The translations under genes were made by a program, and so were the position numbers. From positions 16,619-80,618 of the forward strand of contig JASJFT010000204.1 of assembly GCA_030770425.1 (NCBI GenBank): 64,000 nt of DNA, given 5' to 3'. Below the pieces are notes generated by a model. The model worked only from the letters and a program-made list of their open reading frames with translations, did no database searches and was not told the DNA's origin. The stretch comes from Darksidea phi (taxonomy: Eukaryota > Ascomycota > Dothideomycetes > Pleosporales > Lentitheciaceae). Positions 35,606-47,506 of the stretch are shown here, in pieces; position 1 is the first letter of the stretch, and each line of letters starts with the position of its first letter.

Positions 35606-37549
35606 ATGTGGGCTCTCTCTGATTGAAGTAAGATGCTCGATTTGACAGCTAATCGTTTGACAGGGAGGCCTTCAACGACACGTACCTAAATCTCTCCAAG
35701 AAGCACGGCGTCACGCGATTTGCAGAATCAGGCTGGGGTTGGAAGCCCTCAGGTGGCGGCGAAGGGACGTACACACTCGATCACGAGCAGATAGTGTCTG
35801 CGCAGTGGAGTCGGGCAGCTCGGGGCTATGAAGTCAAGGTGCTCTCCAGGAATGACGGCATCATTCAGCTGGATGGCTTCAAGCAAGAGGTAGGTGGCGA
35901 GTTTGCTTCTGGAGCTTTGCATAGGTTGAGGGAAGTCATACGAACATGGGCTGACGGCAATAGGACTTCGACAGGATAAGCAAGCTCTTCAAAGTCTGGT
36001 ATGGCATAAACTTGGAGAACCGCGAGCACGCCTTGCGGGGCTGGAACTGGGGCAAGGCCGACTTCGGTAAGGCGGAGCTTTCCTTCAACGTGGCTAACCG
36101 CCCCGCCTTCGAAATCCCCTATACCGAAATCTCGAACACAAATCTCGCAGGCAAGAACGAGGTGGCGGTAGACTTCTCTCTCCCGGCCGACGGCGACACG
36201 GGTACAAACGGGGCACTCGGAGGGGCGCGGTTTCACGGAAAGAAGTCTGCAGGTGCGAAAGACCAGCTAGTCGAGATGCGCTTCTACATACCCGGTGTGG
36301 CGTCTAAGAAGGAGAAGAACGCCGACGGAGAGGAAGGCTCGGATGGTGAAGAGGGCGAGGAGCAGAATGCAGCCAATCTCTTCTACGAGACGCTCATAGA
36401 AAAGGCCGAGATTGGCGAGGTTGCGGGCGACACATATGCCACCTTCCTCGACATTCTGCACTTGACTCCTCGTGGTCGCTTCGATATCGACATGTACGAG
36501 AGCTCGTTCCGGTTGCGCGGCAAGACATACGACTACAAGATCCAGTTCGACCATGTCAAGAAGTTCATGGTCCTTCCGAAGCCTGATGACATGCACACCC
36601 TCATTACTGTTGGACTCGATCCCCCGCTGCGCCAGGGCCAAACCCGGTATCCGTTCCTTGTCATGCAGTTCAAGCGCGACGAGGAAGTCAATCTTGACCT
36701 GAACATGAAAGACGAGCTGCTTGAGACCAAGTACAAGGACAAACTGCAGTCGCATTACGAAGCTCCTATTTCCGTCGTCGTCTCCGACATCTTCCGAGGC
36801 CTCACCGGAAAGCGCATCACAAAGCCATCGAAAGACTTTACTAGTCATCATGAGCAGTCTGGCGTCAAGTGCTCGATTAAGGCTAACGAAGGCCACCTGT
36901 TCTGTTTGGACAAAGCCTTCATGTTCGTACCCAAGCCAGCTACATACATCAGTATGGACAACATCGCTTCAGTTACCATGTCCCGTGTGGGAGGCGCCAT
37001 GGCTGCAAGTCGAACATTTGACATCACTTTTACGATGAAGGCTGGGATGGCGGACCATCAATTCTCCAACATTAACCGGTAAGTTGCACGAGCCAAGGTT
37101 TTCCGTGCACGCTAATTCGTGGTCTAGTGAGGAGCAGCAGCCACTCGAGAACTTTTTCCGGGCCAAGAAGATCAAGACGAAGAATGAGATGGCAGATGAT
37201 GTAAGCCTGCCTCCCCGCGCTTTCACAAGATGATACTGACGCGACATTTCCCTAGTCCGGAGCGATTCTTGCGGCAGCCCTCCAAGACGACGACCTCGCC
37301 TCTAGTGACGGCGAGGCGGCGAATCGTGGAAGCGCAGACGAAGACGATGAGAGCATCGATGAGGATTTCCATGCCGAGTCAGAGTCTGAAGTGGGCGAGG
37401 AATTTGACGAGAATCATGAAAGCGAGGGCAGCGACGAAGAGATGGCGGACGCGGAAGGCGATGGCGATGGCGATGGCGACAGCGATGCCCCGGACGAGCC
37501 AGCGCTTCTCGTGGAACGCCCGAAGAAAAAGCAGAAGGTATCGAAATGA
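35606..37549 (+). CDS. POB3: FACT complex subunit POB3 (SSRP1-like), 569 aa, five exons
   Basis: Exons are 35606-35607, 35664-35889, 35964-37078, 37128-37200 and 37256-37549, and the sum keeps frame. Pob3 pairs with Spt16 in FACT, the histone chaperone that lets polymerases pass nucleosomes. The sequence shows the N-terminal domain (EAFNDTYLNLSKKHG; GWGWKPSGGGEGTYTLDH), the SSRP1/Pob3 core (INLENREHALRGWNWGKADF; EIPYTEISNTNLAGKNEV), an acidic insert (EEGSDGEEGEEQ), the tandem PH region and a very acidic tail ending in a nuclear signal (RPKKKQKVSK). There is no HMG box, as usual for fungal Pob3. The only start giving the expected MExF N-terminus splits the ATG across intron 1 (AT/G, donor GTGGGC). 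That start is inferred; the rest is secure. Confidence 0.93.
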
Positions 37550-38349
37550 AGCCACCCCCCTGCAGCTAGGGGCGGCGGTGAGGCGAGGCAAGGAGCGGTG
37601 ACGACCCGTTCCCTAGCCGAGGCGTTCCGATGTTCCAACAGTCTTCGATTCCATGCATGGGCGCTGGTGCCGTTGTGGGTGTCTGGAGGAAGGAAGTTTT
37701 TCAAGCCATGGAGTTGACTCCGGACGAGCTGATTAGACTGTATAACTAGTCGAAACGTAGGCGATTGGGTGGCCCTGCAAGCGAAAAGGCTCGTGGGATT
37801 GGCCATGGACGGGCCGAGGACTTTCGAAACGCGTAAGGAAGAACTTCGGGGCAAATGCTGATGCTGACATCTTCGAACGCTTTCCACGTGCGATATGGGA
37901 CTAGTGAGTGATGTGCTGCCGCAGCCGACCGTGACTCGGATTGGCGTGGAGATGCGTCTTTTAGTGGCGATGGCGTTACGCGGACAAAAGGTTCTTGTGC
38001 CCCTACCCCAGATCGAGTGGCGCGATTGCGATTCAGCTCAATGCAGGATATGCAGGATATGCAGCTTGCGTAGACTGCATTGACCCCCTTGCGAAGGCGT
38101 CTAGGTGGACCCGCTTAGCGCGAACCATGAACCCCGCATTCGCATTGGAGGGCAGGACTGGGATGCCGCCTCTAACTACCTCCTCAGGCCTAACTATTGC
38201 ACCCAACCATGTTTACATATAGTGCCAGCTCGCCGCAGTGTGCCAGTCGACTGTAGAGCCGCAGTCGTCGCTCACGGCGAGCCATATAGAGACCAGACCA
38301 AACCCAGATCTACTCCTCCTTGACTTGCCCCCCATCGCCCCATCTAAAC
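37550..38349. other. Intergenic, no supported gene
   Basis: The 3' flank of POB3 and promoter of the Zn2Cys6 regulator. Frames here are short and lack domains. Confidence 0.5.
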
Positions 38350-40816
38350 ATGCGTTCACGAACGGGATGGTAAGTGCTTGTCCCCAGCCCACCGCCTTCT
38401 TGCGCTGACAGCTCCGTGTGTAGCATGACGTGCCGTCATCGGAAGCTCAAGTGCGACGAGAAGAAGCCCATTTGCAGCCAGTGCAGCAGGGCTTCACGAG
38501 AATGCGTGCCCAGCTCAGGCATCGTCTTCCGCCACCAGCACAACGCCTCCATGAACGGCGACTACTCGAGCGAGGAGAACCCGCTGAAGGGCTTCTACGC
38601 CTATAGGAACACATTCGACGACGAGACCATATGGCTGGACATTCCCAAGCATGGTGACCGCCTCCCCTCCCTCCATGGCCCTGCCTTGTCCAGCTAACCA
38701 CTCACAGTGACCTTCATCAACACCACGAATCCCTATCTTGATCCCTGTACTCCAGACTTTGACTCCCTGTCTGTCGCTTCGAGAGACTCTCCAGCGCCCT
38801 TTGATAGGCGCTCGCTTTCCTCCTGGCCGACCTCGAGTAGCATCAACACTGTCACTAGCTCGCCTGGTAGCCCAGGACCCGAGCCGTGCCATCCGTCTGG
38901 AGCCAGGGCACCCATGTGCTATACTCCCGAGTTAGAGGCTTTACCCTTCCTCGACCGATCGTCCCGCCTTCTATCGCCGCCGACGTCGTCGATCGGGACT
39001 CCCGTCGACCCGCCACTAACCCATCCGAACTCCTACATGTACTCGTTCCAGGATCATTCCAATTCTGGGACTCCACCACCCATCGACCCGCGTCTAAGTT
39101 CGCCGTTTGCTCCACAACCTGATCGGATTCCCCGATCATACTCCGGTGTAACCAAGTCTCCCACGTCGTCTCCCACCGGCGTCGACATGACGAGCGACCG
39201 CGACCATGAAATCGCATTCCTCCTGCGCTGGTTCTCCGAAGGGCCCGGGTACTGGATGGACCTTTTCGATCTCGGCACGTACTTTTCCTCCTACGTGCCT
39301 GTTAAAGCGCGAGACAACCCCCTGCTGAAGTACGCGGCAATCGCCTATGCCGCCAAGGCACTTGCGCGTGTCCAGGGGCGCAAGCCCGTCATGGGAGGCA
39401 GCGTGCCACGACAAGCGCGGATGGAGCAATATCCAGAATGGCAATCGGTTGATTGGTACCACAGAGCCACGCATTACTACAATACCGCCGTGTCCCTTCT
39501 ACTGCGAGCGCTGAAGAATGACCGAACCGGCAGCGGTGATTCGGACTCGGATGTTGACGAGTCGACGCACGGGCCTCTCTCCTCCCCTCCTAAACATCGA
39601 CGCACGTCAAGCAACACATCGTTCAAGTCCAACAATGATGAACTGCTGGCGGCTTCAGCCATCTTGTGCGTCTACGAATTCCTAGACGCATCAGTACCAG
39701 AATGGGCGAAGCATCTGAGTGGTGCCAAGTCTCTATTGGTCATTGCACAAGAACGTATGATGCCTCTGCAAATGCCAGCACGCAGCTTTGTAACTGCGTC
39801 TGCTGAGCGTGGGTTGATATCCAAAGCACGCCAAGCAACTTTCTGGAACATCGCCAGGCAAGACATGCTTGCAGCTTGTAAGTACATTCGCCGTTTTAGC
39901 CACTCCAAGATACTGATGCATATTGCCAGTCATCAACAAGACGCGCACGCGTCTCGATACCGACGACTTGACCCTGTGGAAGGAAGCTGGCTTGGCGATT
40001 GACGATGAAGGCTTTGTCCTCCAGAGCAACACGACCGAAAGCGGATATCCTGAAGGTGACATGATGAAAGAAGACCTCATTTGCAACGCACTCGTCTGGC
40101 TGATGGCTAAGCTTGTCAACTTCATGGCTGCAGGCGACGACATGGATGCATCCGGACACTCGTGGGCCGGCGTTCCCCAACGAACGCTGTTGGAGTATTG
40201 GGGTACCATCAAGCATCAGTTTCAGAGATGGCACGATGGTCTACCCATTACATTCAAGCCTTGCGCCAGGGTCGATCCTGCTCAAAATGTAGGACGACTG
40301 GCGCAGGGTGAGCAGGGGGCGCTATTCCCCGAGGTCTGGTACAGCATCCCGATGTGCGCTTCGACGATGCAATCGTACCACATGAGCCAGATCCAACTGC
40401 TCATGAACAAACCGCACGAATCAACGCAGGGACGCACTACGGTGTGCGCTCGATTGAGTTCGTATCAGTCTGTTCTCGCGGCCTGCCAGGCCCACAGCCG
40501 CGAGATTGTTGGCATCTCGCTCGGCCGCTCTGACGAGGCGGTTCGCATCCACTCGGTCCAGCCCCTCTTTACTGCTGGACAGTGCTTGAGCGATCCTAAA
40601 GAGCGGCAGGTAGTCATCAACCTACTGCGTGCCATCGAGGCGGACATTGGCTGGGCCACCGAGTACCGGGTGAAGCAGCTTATCGAGCAATGGCAATGGG
40701 AGGAGAACGACCATTCAATCCTCCCTCAAGCGGCTCCGGATGTTCAGCAGAATTATGGCACCCAGGGCGCGCATTGGACGACTTTACCGACCCGTGTCAT
40801 TCCTCCAGGATCTTAG
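38350..40816 (+). CDS. Zn2Cys6 transcription factor, 768 aa, four exons
   Basis: Exons are 38350-38369, 38424-38653, 38708-39877 and 39930-40816, all GT..AG with frame kept. The Gal4-type zinc cluster opens the protein: C7-x2-C10-x6-C17-x6-C24-x2-C27-x6-C34 (RTGCMTCRHRKLKCDEKKPI). The codon of C7 is split by intron 1. A Ser/Pro-rich region follows (about residues 100-265). Then comes the long helical regulatory region seen in many fungal binuclear-cluster proteins (HEIAFLLRWFSEGPGYWMDL; ELLAASAILCVYEFLDASVP; EADIGWATEYRVKQLIEQW). Such proteins are nuclear activators or repressors, but the target genes cannot be told from sequence. No adjacent metabolic cluster suggests a pathway. Confidence 0.92.
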
Positions 40817-43800
40817 CTTGAAGAGTCTTGGTGGTGTCTACGCCCGGCGTCGCAGGCGCTTGACGATAGCAACTCGAAGGACAACCATTCAGGGAAGGGC
40901 TGGAAATGGCCGGCAAGGACTTCCAATTTGCATATTTTTGGCGTTTGGGGCATATGCATGGCGTATTGTACCAATATCTGGGTGAGAAATGATACCCAGA
41001 TCCCTGATTTTCGTTGGTAGACAATGACGAAGGCAAGCACTAGATGCGTGGCACTAGAGGCTTTTAATGGCTTAATTACTTTTTTTTCATGATTCTTTTT
41101 GGTGTAGGTCCTGCGGTCGTCTCGACCGTCACCACACATGGCGCACACGTAGTTGTGCAGTTGATGGGGCTTGGATCACATGCGCCGGCATTAACCAGCA
41201 GCACGGACCACCTGGAGCCTAAGACTTGGACAAGCTGGACAAGCTCAGCCACGCATGCAGGCATTCGATTTTACGGCGTCATTGGCCTGCATAAGATAGA
41301 GATCAGACGACCAGGAATAACGTCTGGCACTGAATCAATCGCGCAGCAGCAAGATAGGTCGCTTTCGTCGAAACACACGGAGCCCTGACGTCGCCGCCGT
41401 TGTTTGTTCCATCCGTCCGGGACAGATTGCGTCTATGTGCCTCAGTCCCAATCGACGAGGAGAATGATATTTCCGACGAGGGCCAAGCCTTCTTTTTTTT
41501 TTCTTCCTTGTCCGCTGAACAACGCACAGACGAGGGTTTGTCTGGAAGAAGCTAGCATGTGGTGGAGGAGAATGCAGGGCGGCTTACATGTGGTTTAGGG
41601 TATAGTGGACTGCTAAAACATGTCCAATCCGGTAGTGTTGCCAAGGGTCCTATGTGCCGGGGCGGTGCATGTCGACAGCGATTCTGCGCGGCAATCGCAA
41701 ACATGTGATGCGGTTATTCATCCGATTTCTAACAGCTTTTGGCAGCCTCTCTAGGGCTGGCCAGTGAATCGGAGATGAAGAGACTTCGCATGCGCGCTGG
41801 TTGGACATGGACGGATGAAGGCTGGCGATCCCACTTGGCCGCCCCCCGGTCCATACCGGCTGGAGAAAAAGGGTTACATAACGGCAAAGTGCACGCGAGG
41901 GCATCCTTCTCGCTTGCGCCGCATCTCGGTTTCGCCTCCCCGATCGCAAGTCGTTGCAGGATGATCAGCTCTGGGATCAGCGCCGCGTCCTCCTGTAGCC
42001 GCACAGCCTCACACTCAACATGCTGTTTGGCTTCTTTGTTTGCGAGTCAGCGGTGAGGGTATTCCACATATTCCACGGCGGCCTTCTGATAAGTGGCGTT
42101 GGGCAGAACGCAACTGCGCGTTACTAGCTAAGGTACCGACCGTTGTCTTATCGGGCCTTCAGCGCCATCCCCATCTACCAAACCAAGCGTCATCATGCAT
42201 TTCACACGCGCGAATAACACCTGTTAACGAGCGATTCGGCGAAGGAGGATACCAAGGTTGGGGAACGCGCAAAACTCTAAAATGGCGCGGCTTGTCGTGC
42301 GCGTTACGAGACTCCCACCACGGTTTGAACGGTGGGGCTGGACACGCCCTGGGGACCCCTGGGCACGTCTAGGGACGTCTAGGGGCGTTCTTGGTTGCTT
42401 CTAGCTGTTTGCCCTTAACGTGCACCACTGACGTTTCGCCACGCTGGGGCTGGGACCCTAGCCGTGCCGTCGCAAAGCCCCCTCGTGGATGCTGTGTGGA
42501 TGGAGACCATCACATGTCATTTGTCTGGGGGGGGGCTATTGTTGGGGTTTTTTGCTTTCTCCCAGGTCCACCCGTTCGTTGTGACGCGGAGAAGTCCTAT
42601 TTTTTCTCTTCTGAATTCTGCACCTTCAGAGTTTTTCTACGCTAATGCACCAATGCCTCAATGCAGCAAAACTACCGCAACGAATGTGAATCTCGATGCG
42701 GTGCCAAAACGCTTTTCGATATTGCCCCGTGCAATCGAGACGTATGGCACTACCTCGTACTCGGGGCGTTGTGAAAGGGCATTTGCCACCACGTGTAGAA
42801 AACGTGCGCTCAACCAAATGGTGGAGGCGAATAACCACGGGTGGGCCGATGGCTGGGGTCCCGTGCCCTACTCTATTCACACAACGTCCGGTGTTTCGAT
42901 GATGCCGTATATAGAAAAAGAAGCGGTGTGAAGACGACCATGGGTGCTGTCGATGCCGATTTCGATCCCTCGCTACACTATAACGGCATATGCACCGCAA
43001 CAACGGTACGAGCCAGAGCGACATGAAGCCACCTGCGAGTAAGGCATCGCACAATTGGACGGCATGGCATGTGCCGTGATCTTGCCGACTAGCTTGAGCC
43101 CATTTGCTTGAGCCCATTTGCTCCAATGCCGCGTGTGCGTTATTGCTTTGGAACGGTGAAGACTCGTTGGCAAAATTCATGGTTCAGGGATATCGGGCAT
43201 CAGAGTCGTTTGTTCGTTAGATAGGGGCGTGAATGTCGGTGAAGAAGCAACGTCGACGAGCGTTGACGCAACGACCCGATATCGCTCGTGCCGTTGTGCC
43301 GTTGAGATATTGGTCGCTCGGGGAAGCGGGCATGGGGGGTTCCCTCCCTCCCCCGGCATCCCCGTCGGCACGATGTATGATTGCTCGATTACGTTTGCAG
43401 GACCAAAGGAGATCACCAGCGGAGCAACGGATAATCATTTTGATCGACATCAATTGTGTGGATCCTACTAAATTACTGTTACTACAGCAGAACCAGGCTA
43501 AGTAATTTTTTTTTCTCCACAACAACTCCACTTTGGAGCTGGGGAGAGGACATGTTCGTATGACACTTTGCCCGTTTCGTGCCAAACTTGACTAATTAGT
43601 TAGACGGTATACCATGGTAACGCAAGGAAAAACCGTCGCTTGACAGCCCCATCGTCCATCATCCATGCCATCGATCAGCCGCCCCGCTCCACTCACTCCA
43701 CTGCATCTAATTGGCGCCGCGCGCGCGACAAAGACATGTGAATGAATGAATGAATGAATGAATGTGAAAGCTCCGTCATTGTGTTGGTGGTTCCGCCGGA

Positions 43801-45758
43801 GGTACCGCCGGAACATGCCACCAATGCCGCGGGCCCCGCCGGTACCATGGATCGCATAGCATAGCTCTGCATAGTCCAAACCACACCTACCCCTCCACCC
43901 ACCCACACACACAGACACACAAGCAAACACACAAACACACTAACACACAGACAGACGCACACACATCACAGGCACAATCACAGGCACAGCCAAAGCCCGA
44001 CGACCGACCAGCAGCAACGAGTCAGGCTCCAAAGGTCCCAATTTAGGTTCGACTGCGGGCTTTCGCGCTGGCGTTTCTGTTGGGTTTGGCCTGAGGTTCG
44101 GGGTGCGAGGTGGAGCCGATCTCTCGTTTGGGCGTTACCGGTATTCAGCCACCACCATCCCACCATCCAACCATCCCCCATCGCTATGCCATGCCATGCC
44201 ATGCCATGCCGCTCTTTGACCGGACGGCAGCGGCAAAAGTAGGTGTGTTTCAGTTATTAGCGATTTCGCTGCTGCTGCTGCTGGATTATCGGCATCATTT
44301 TTCCGTCTATCTTGCTGGCTGGCTGGCTGGTGGCTGGTGGCTGGTGGCTGGCTGGCTGTTTGTTTATAAAAAGAACGTAAAGAAGTAAGTAGGTAGGTAG
44401 TACGTAAACCGTTTTTGTAACACCTTGTTCATGCGTGGCCTTGATGATGGATATGTGGTGTCATGTCATATCATGTTATGTCATGTGCTGGTGCTGGTGC
44501 TGGTGCTAGTGCTGGTGTATCTGATTGATTGATTGCGACGCTAGGCACGTGACTCCGTGTCTGCGCGACGACGACCTTCACTCTTGTTTTTCCTCGCGTT
44601 TCTTAACTCTTGACTGATGGACGCTTCAGAATAGATGGGTCATATGGTAACTCCGTACAAGCATCCTGCTTCTATCTACTCTCCATCCATTCTCCACCCT
44701 CCTATGTCCCATTAATTAATTAATTATGACTGTCATTAAATTCAATCCTCATAGCACAGCACAGGAGAAGAAGAAGAAGAAGAACTCAGAAGCTCCGACG
44801 ACGACTGGGAAAGTTGTAACAACGCCCCTTTCATACTATAATTATACCTACGAGATATGCACGGATATCTTGACACTCCTATAACGCGTATACAGATAGA
44901 TCTGGATTAGTCCGTCCGGCAAAATTGTCACCGTCTTCTTTAGTAAAGACCACTTCTTCCTACTCGATCGATCTCGGAGACAGGGTTGGGGGATGGATGC
45001 ATGCATGTACCTATGTACCTACGTACGTACTGGACCGAAATTTGCTCCATCACTAGAAGTAGTCGTAGAGACTGTGCACGCTTTTTACGTATGTAGTAGC
45101 AGCAGGGAAACGCTATGTAGGATCTAAGTAAGGGAAGAGAGGGTTTTGATGAGCGGGATGACTTGGATTGTGTTGATGGATGGTGGGGATATATGCGAAG
45201 ACTGTGTGGAGGAGAGGTAGATGTGTGGGGAAGTGAGGAGAAAGGTCCTTTTTGAAGATTGAAACGGTGCAGAGGAGGGGAGAGTTTGTAGTAGCTATAA
45301 TACTGTTGCTTGTAATGTATGTATGTATGTATGTACGTACGTATGTGTGCTGGAACAGATGGAGTCATCCGAGTATAGAATGAACCTCTCCACTCCCCTC
45401 TCGTATCGTTCAACGATGCTCGAAAGCCGTCGAACAACGCAAAGGGGATGCCAAACACCGCCAAAGGGGATATACAATATTAGAGGGCGACAGACAAGCG
45501 CCTAGTGTCCATAATCGTCAAACGCAACCCTTTCCTGAAAATGTAGAGGAATAAACCGTCCTCTTGCAAGACAGTCCCGCACAATCTTCAAAGGTCGTTC
45601 CGCCTCGTCCACGATCCGCAGTGGTTCAACGCGTCTATCCGTAAGCCTTTTGGGCTAATGAGTAGCTCTTCATTTTCCTCACCGCGTCCCCAGACTTTCC
45701 ATCCGCAGAACCCTGCCCGTTTCGCTTCGCAATGCTTCCGTTGCTGACGAAACACCGC
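40817..45758. other. 4.9-kb spacer between convergent genes, no supported gene
   Basis: Lies between the 3' ends of the Zn2Cys6 gene (+) and the repeat protein (-). No frame with a domain or coherent splicing is present. The distal part (43738-45350) is dense in microsatellites, listed separately. Confidence 0.5.
43738..45350. repeat. Microsatellite-dense stretch
   Basis: At least ten different simple repeats in 1.6 kb: (TGAA)n at 43739-43763, a CA-rich run at 43895-43995, (ATGCC)5 at 44186-44210, (GCT)n near 44266, GGCT/GGT at 44314-44357, (GGTGCT)n at 44485-44518, (ATTA)n at 44711-44726, (GAA)n at 44765-44784, (GTAC)-rich at 45005-45030 and (GTAT)n/(GTAC)n at 45315-45349. They are unrelated to each other, so the stretch is not one satellite. 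Confidence 0.85.
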
Positions 45759-46924
45759 TCAAGGCACAGTCTCCTCCTTCCTCAGCTCCTTCGGGTAACG
45801 CCGTCCACGCTGCATCATCTCCCTCATCTCGTACATGCGAAGTGAATCGAAAACCCCGGCTTTCCACTGTATCCCTTTTGGTGGGGATTCCGGCAACTCC
45901 TTCCAACCGAATCCGTACGTCCAGTTCTGTGAGCTGTAGTTAGCAGGTGCGCTCGAGTGGGCGCGGGTGTTGGTGGGTACGCTCGATCGCGTCTGACCTC
46001 GTTGGTGATCTCCGTGAAAACATCTTCCATGTCAACATCTTCATCTTCCGTGTCAACATCTTCCGTGTCAACATCTTCCGTGTCCATCCACCGGCTGCTA
46101 CGCTTCGTACCCCCAAAGAAGCTCCGGTGGCTCATGCCGACGCCGCTCGTATCCAGAAATCCACCCGGCTCAAGCGGCGCGTTCCTCCCAGGCATATATT
46201 CTTTACCCAGGCGACAGAATGCTTTAGACGGTCTTACCTCAGTTTCGGCAGGGAAAAATACCGAGTTGTCGAAGCTGACGCGGCGCGAACCGTTATCTGA
46301 GCAGCGTCTTTTGGGCTCGGGCGGGGTTGACGGTGTGAGTGCGCGTTTCTGGCCCTGTTGGCTGGGTTCGACAGAATCTGTGGGGTCATTTTGCGGGGGA
46401 GATGGCAGTTGGTTAGGTTCTTGTTGAGACGTCGTGTGCGTATGTTGAGCCTCCATTTCGAGGAGAAAATTGTTGAAAACCTTGCGTGCAGCCCTTGTCT
46501 TTTTCAACGCCTTCTTTTTATAGCCTTCCGCTTCGTCAACCGCTTCCAACGCCTGCTGTTTATAATCTTCCGCTTCGTCAACCGCTTTCAACGCCTTCTT
46601 TTTATAGCCTTCCGCTTGGTCAACCGCTTTCAATGCCTTCGTTTTATAGTCTTCCGCTTCGCCAACCGCTTCGTCTTTAGCCTTTACATCCCCATGCAGC
46701 TCCTCGAACGGCCTGCACGTGTCACAAGCCCAATCCTGCGTGCCCGCCGGGACCAGGTCGCCGTCGGTAGACGTAGTCGCAACATTCCTACTGCATGCTT
46801 TACAAATAATGTCTTCGGGGAGCTCCGATGCGCTGCGGTCGTGGCGGAGCATGGCTGTTTGTAGCAATGCGTTGTGTTGTTTTCGTGTGGAAACCGAGGC
46901 GGAGGGTGGTGTTGTGCTGCTCAC
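45759..46924 (-). CDS. Repeat-containing protein with CxxC..CxxC zinc-ribbon-like N-terminus, 364 aa, two exons
   Basis: Exons are 46924..45998 and 45926..45759. The intron is 71 bp (donor GTCAGA, branch-like CTAAC, acceptor CACAG). Splicing replaces an unlikely read-through tail with NWTYGFGWKELPESPPKGIQ and a charged C-terminus ending EETVP, which is why I reject the unspliced 366-aa version. Residues about 41-70 carry CKAC and CDTC pairs 28 residues apart, enough for a small zinc site. Next come four copies of a 14-residue unit (AEDYKTKALKAVDQ type, 42 bp of DNA each), predicted to be a helical coiled coil. Near the exon junction are four or five DTEDV-type acidic pentapeptides. The family is not recognised. 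The repeats suggest rapid evolution. Confidence 0.7.
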
Positions 46925-47330
46925 GCAATTTGCAAATGTGCGTGCTTCTGCTTTTCGTAATGCGGTGAGAGCGCGGGCGAGCTAACACCATGGTGACGTT
47001 TGCAGAGCATTTCGTTCGTGGAGTGTTTACTCCCCCGGCTCCCATGACAACCCGCTATCACGCGATACCGGAGATGAGGATAGGGAACTAGTTCTGGCGC
47101 CGTACCACACACTTCACCACGCAGTCGAGACCAAATACAAGTCGTCCAAATGTGGTTGTAGAAGAGAGGCCCCAGGTTAAGGTTCGCAATCCCTTGCCCC
47201 AATCGCGCTAATCTGTCATCCGTCGTACCGCCTCCCCGGGAACCGATCCACGTTCTCATCTTGAGTGTGGGCGTGTGAGCGACAGGGAGCTGTACGAAAG
47301 GTCCGTAGTGTTTAGTAATACTACATTTTG
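46925..47330. other. Upstream region of the repeat-containing gene
   Basis: About 400 bp with no supported gene, ending at repeat copy C. It presumably carries the promoter of the minus-strand gene at 45759-46924. Confidence 0.45.
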
Positions 47331-47506
47331 TTTTGGTTTGCATAGTGGGAGCTCTTTTGTAAAGTCTGCACGAAACACTGTAGGAGTTTGTACGCAGTCG
47401 AGGTGCTATACCTACACCTTGTACACGATGATAGAACTGTAGAGCTGTCATAGTACTATCAATCGTGGGCGATGAGGTGATGTATCGAACATCGAGCATT
47501 GAGGCG
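47331..47506 (-). repeat. Dispersed repeat, copy C
   Basis: The reverse complement matches copies A and B over almost the whole length, including tcgatgttcgatacatcacc, ctatcatcgtgtacaaggtg and tacaaactcctacagtgttt. It lies about 17 kb from copies A and B. Confidence 0.8.

Noticed and set aside
35628..35663. Alternative POB3 intron 1 using donor GTAAGA at 35628
   Set aside because: Would give a 36-nt intron, and the preceding exon has an in-frame TGA, so no start codon would connect to the POB3 frame.
45824..45997. Unspliced C-terminal end of the 366-codon version of the repeat gene
   Set aside because: Read-through of an intron. Splicing 45998 to 45926 restores a coherent coding exon to a stop at 45759.
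46358..46864. Plus-strand frame of 168 codons over the repeat-containing gene
   Set aside because: Antisense shadow of the 42-bp repeats; shows only repeated Phe/Leu-rich units and no domain.
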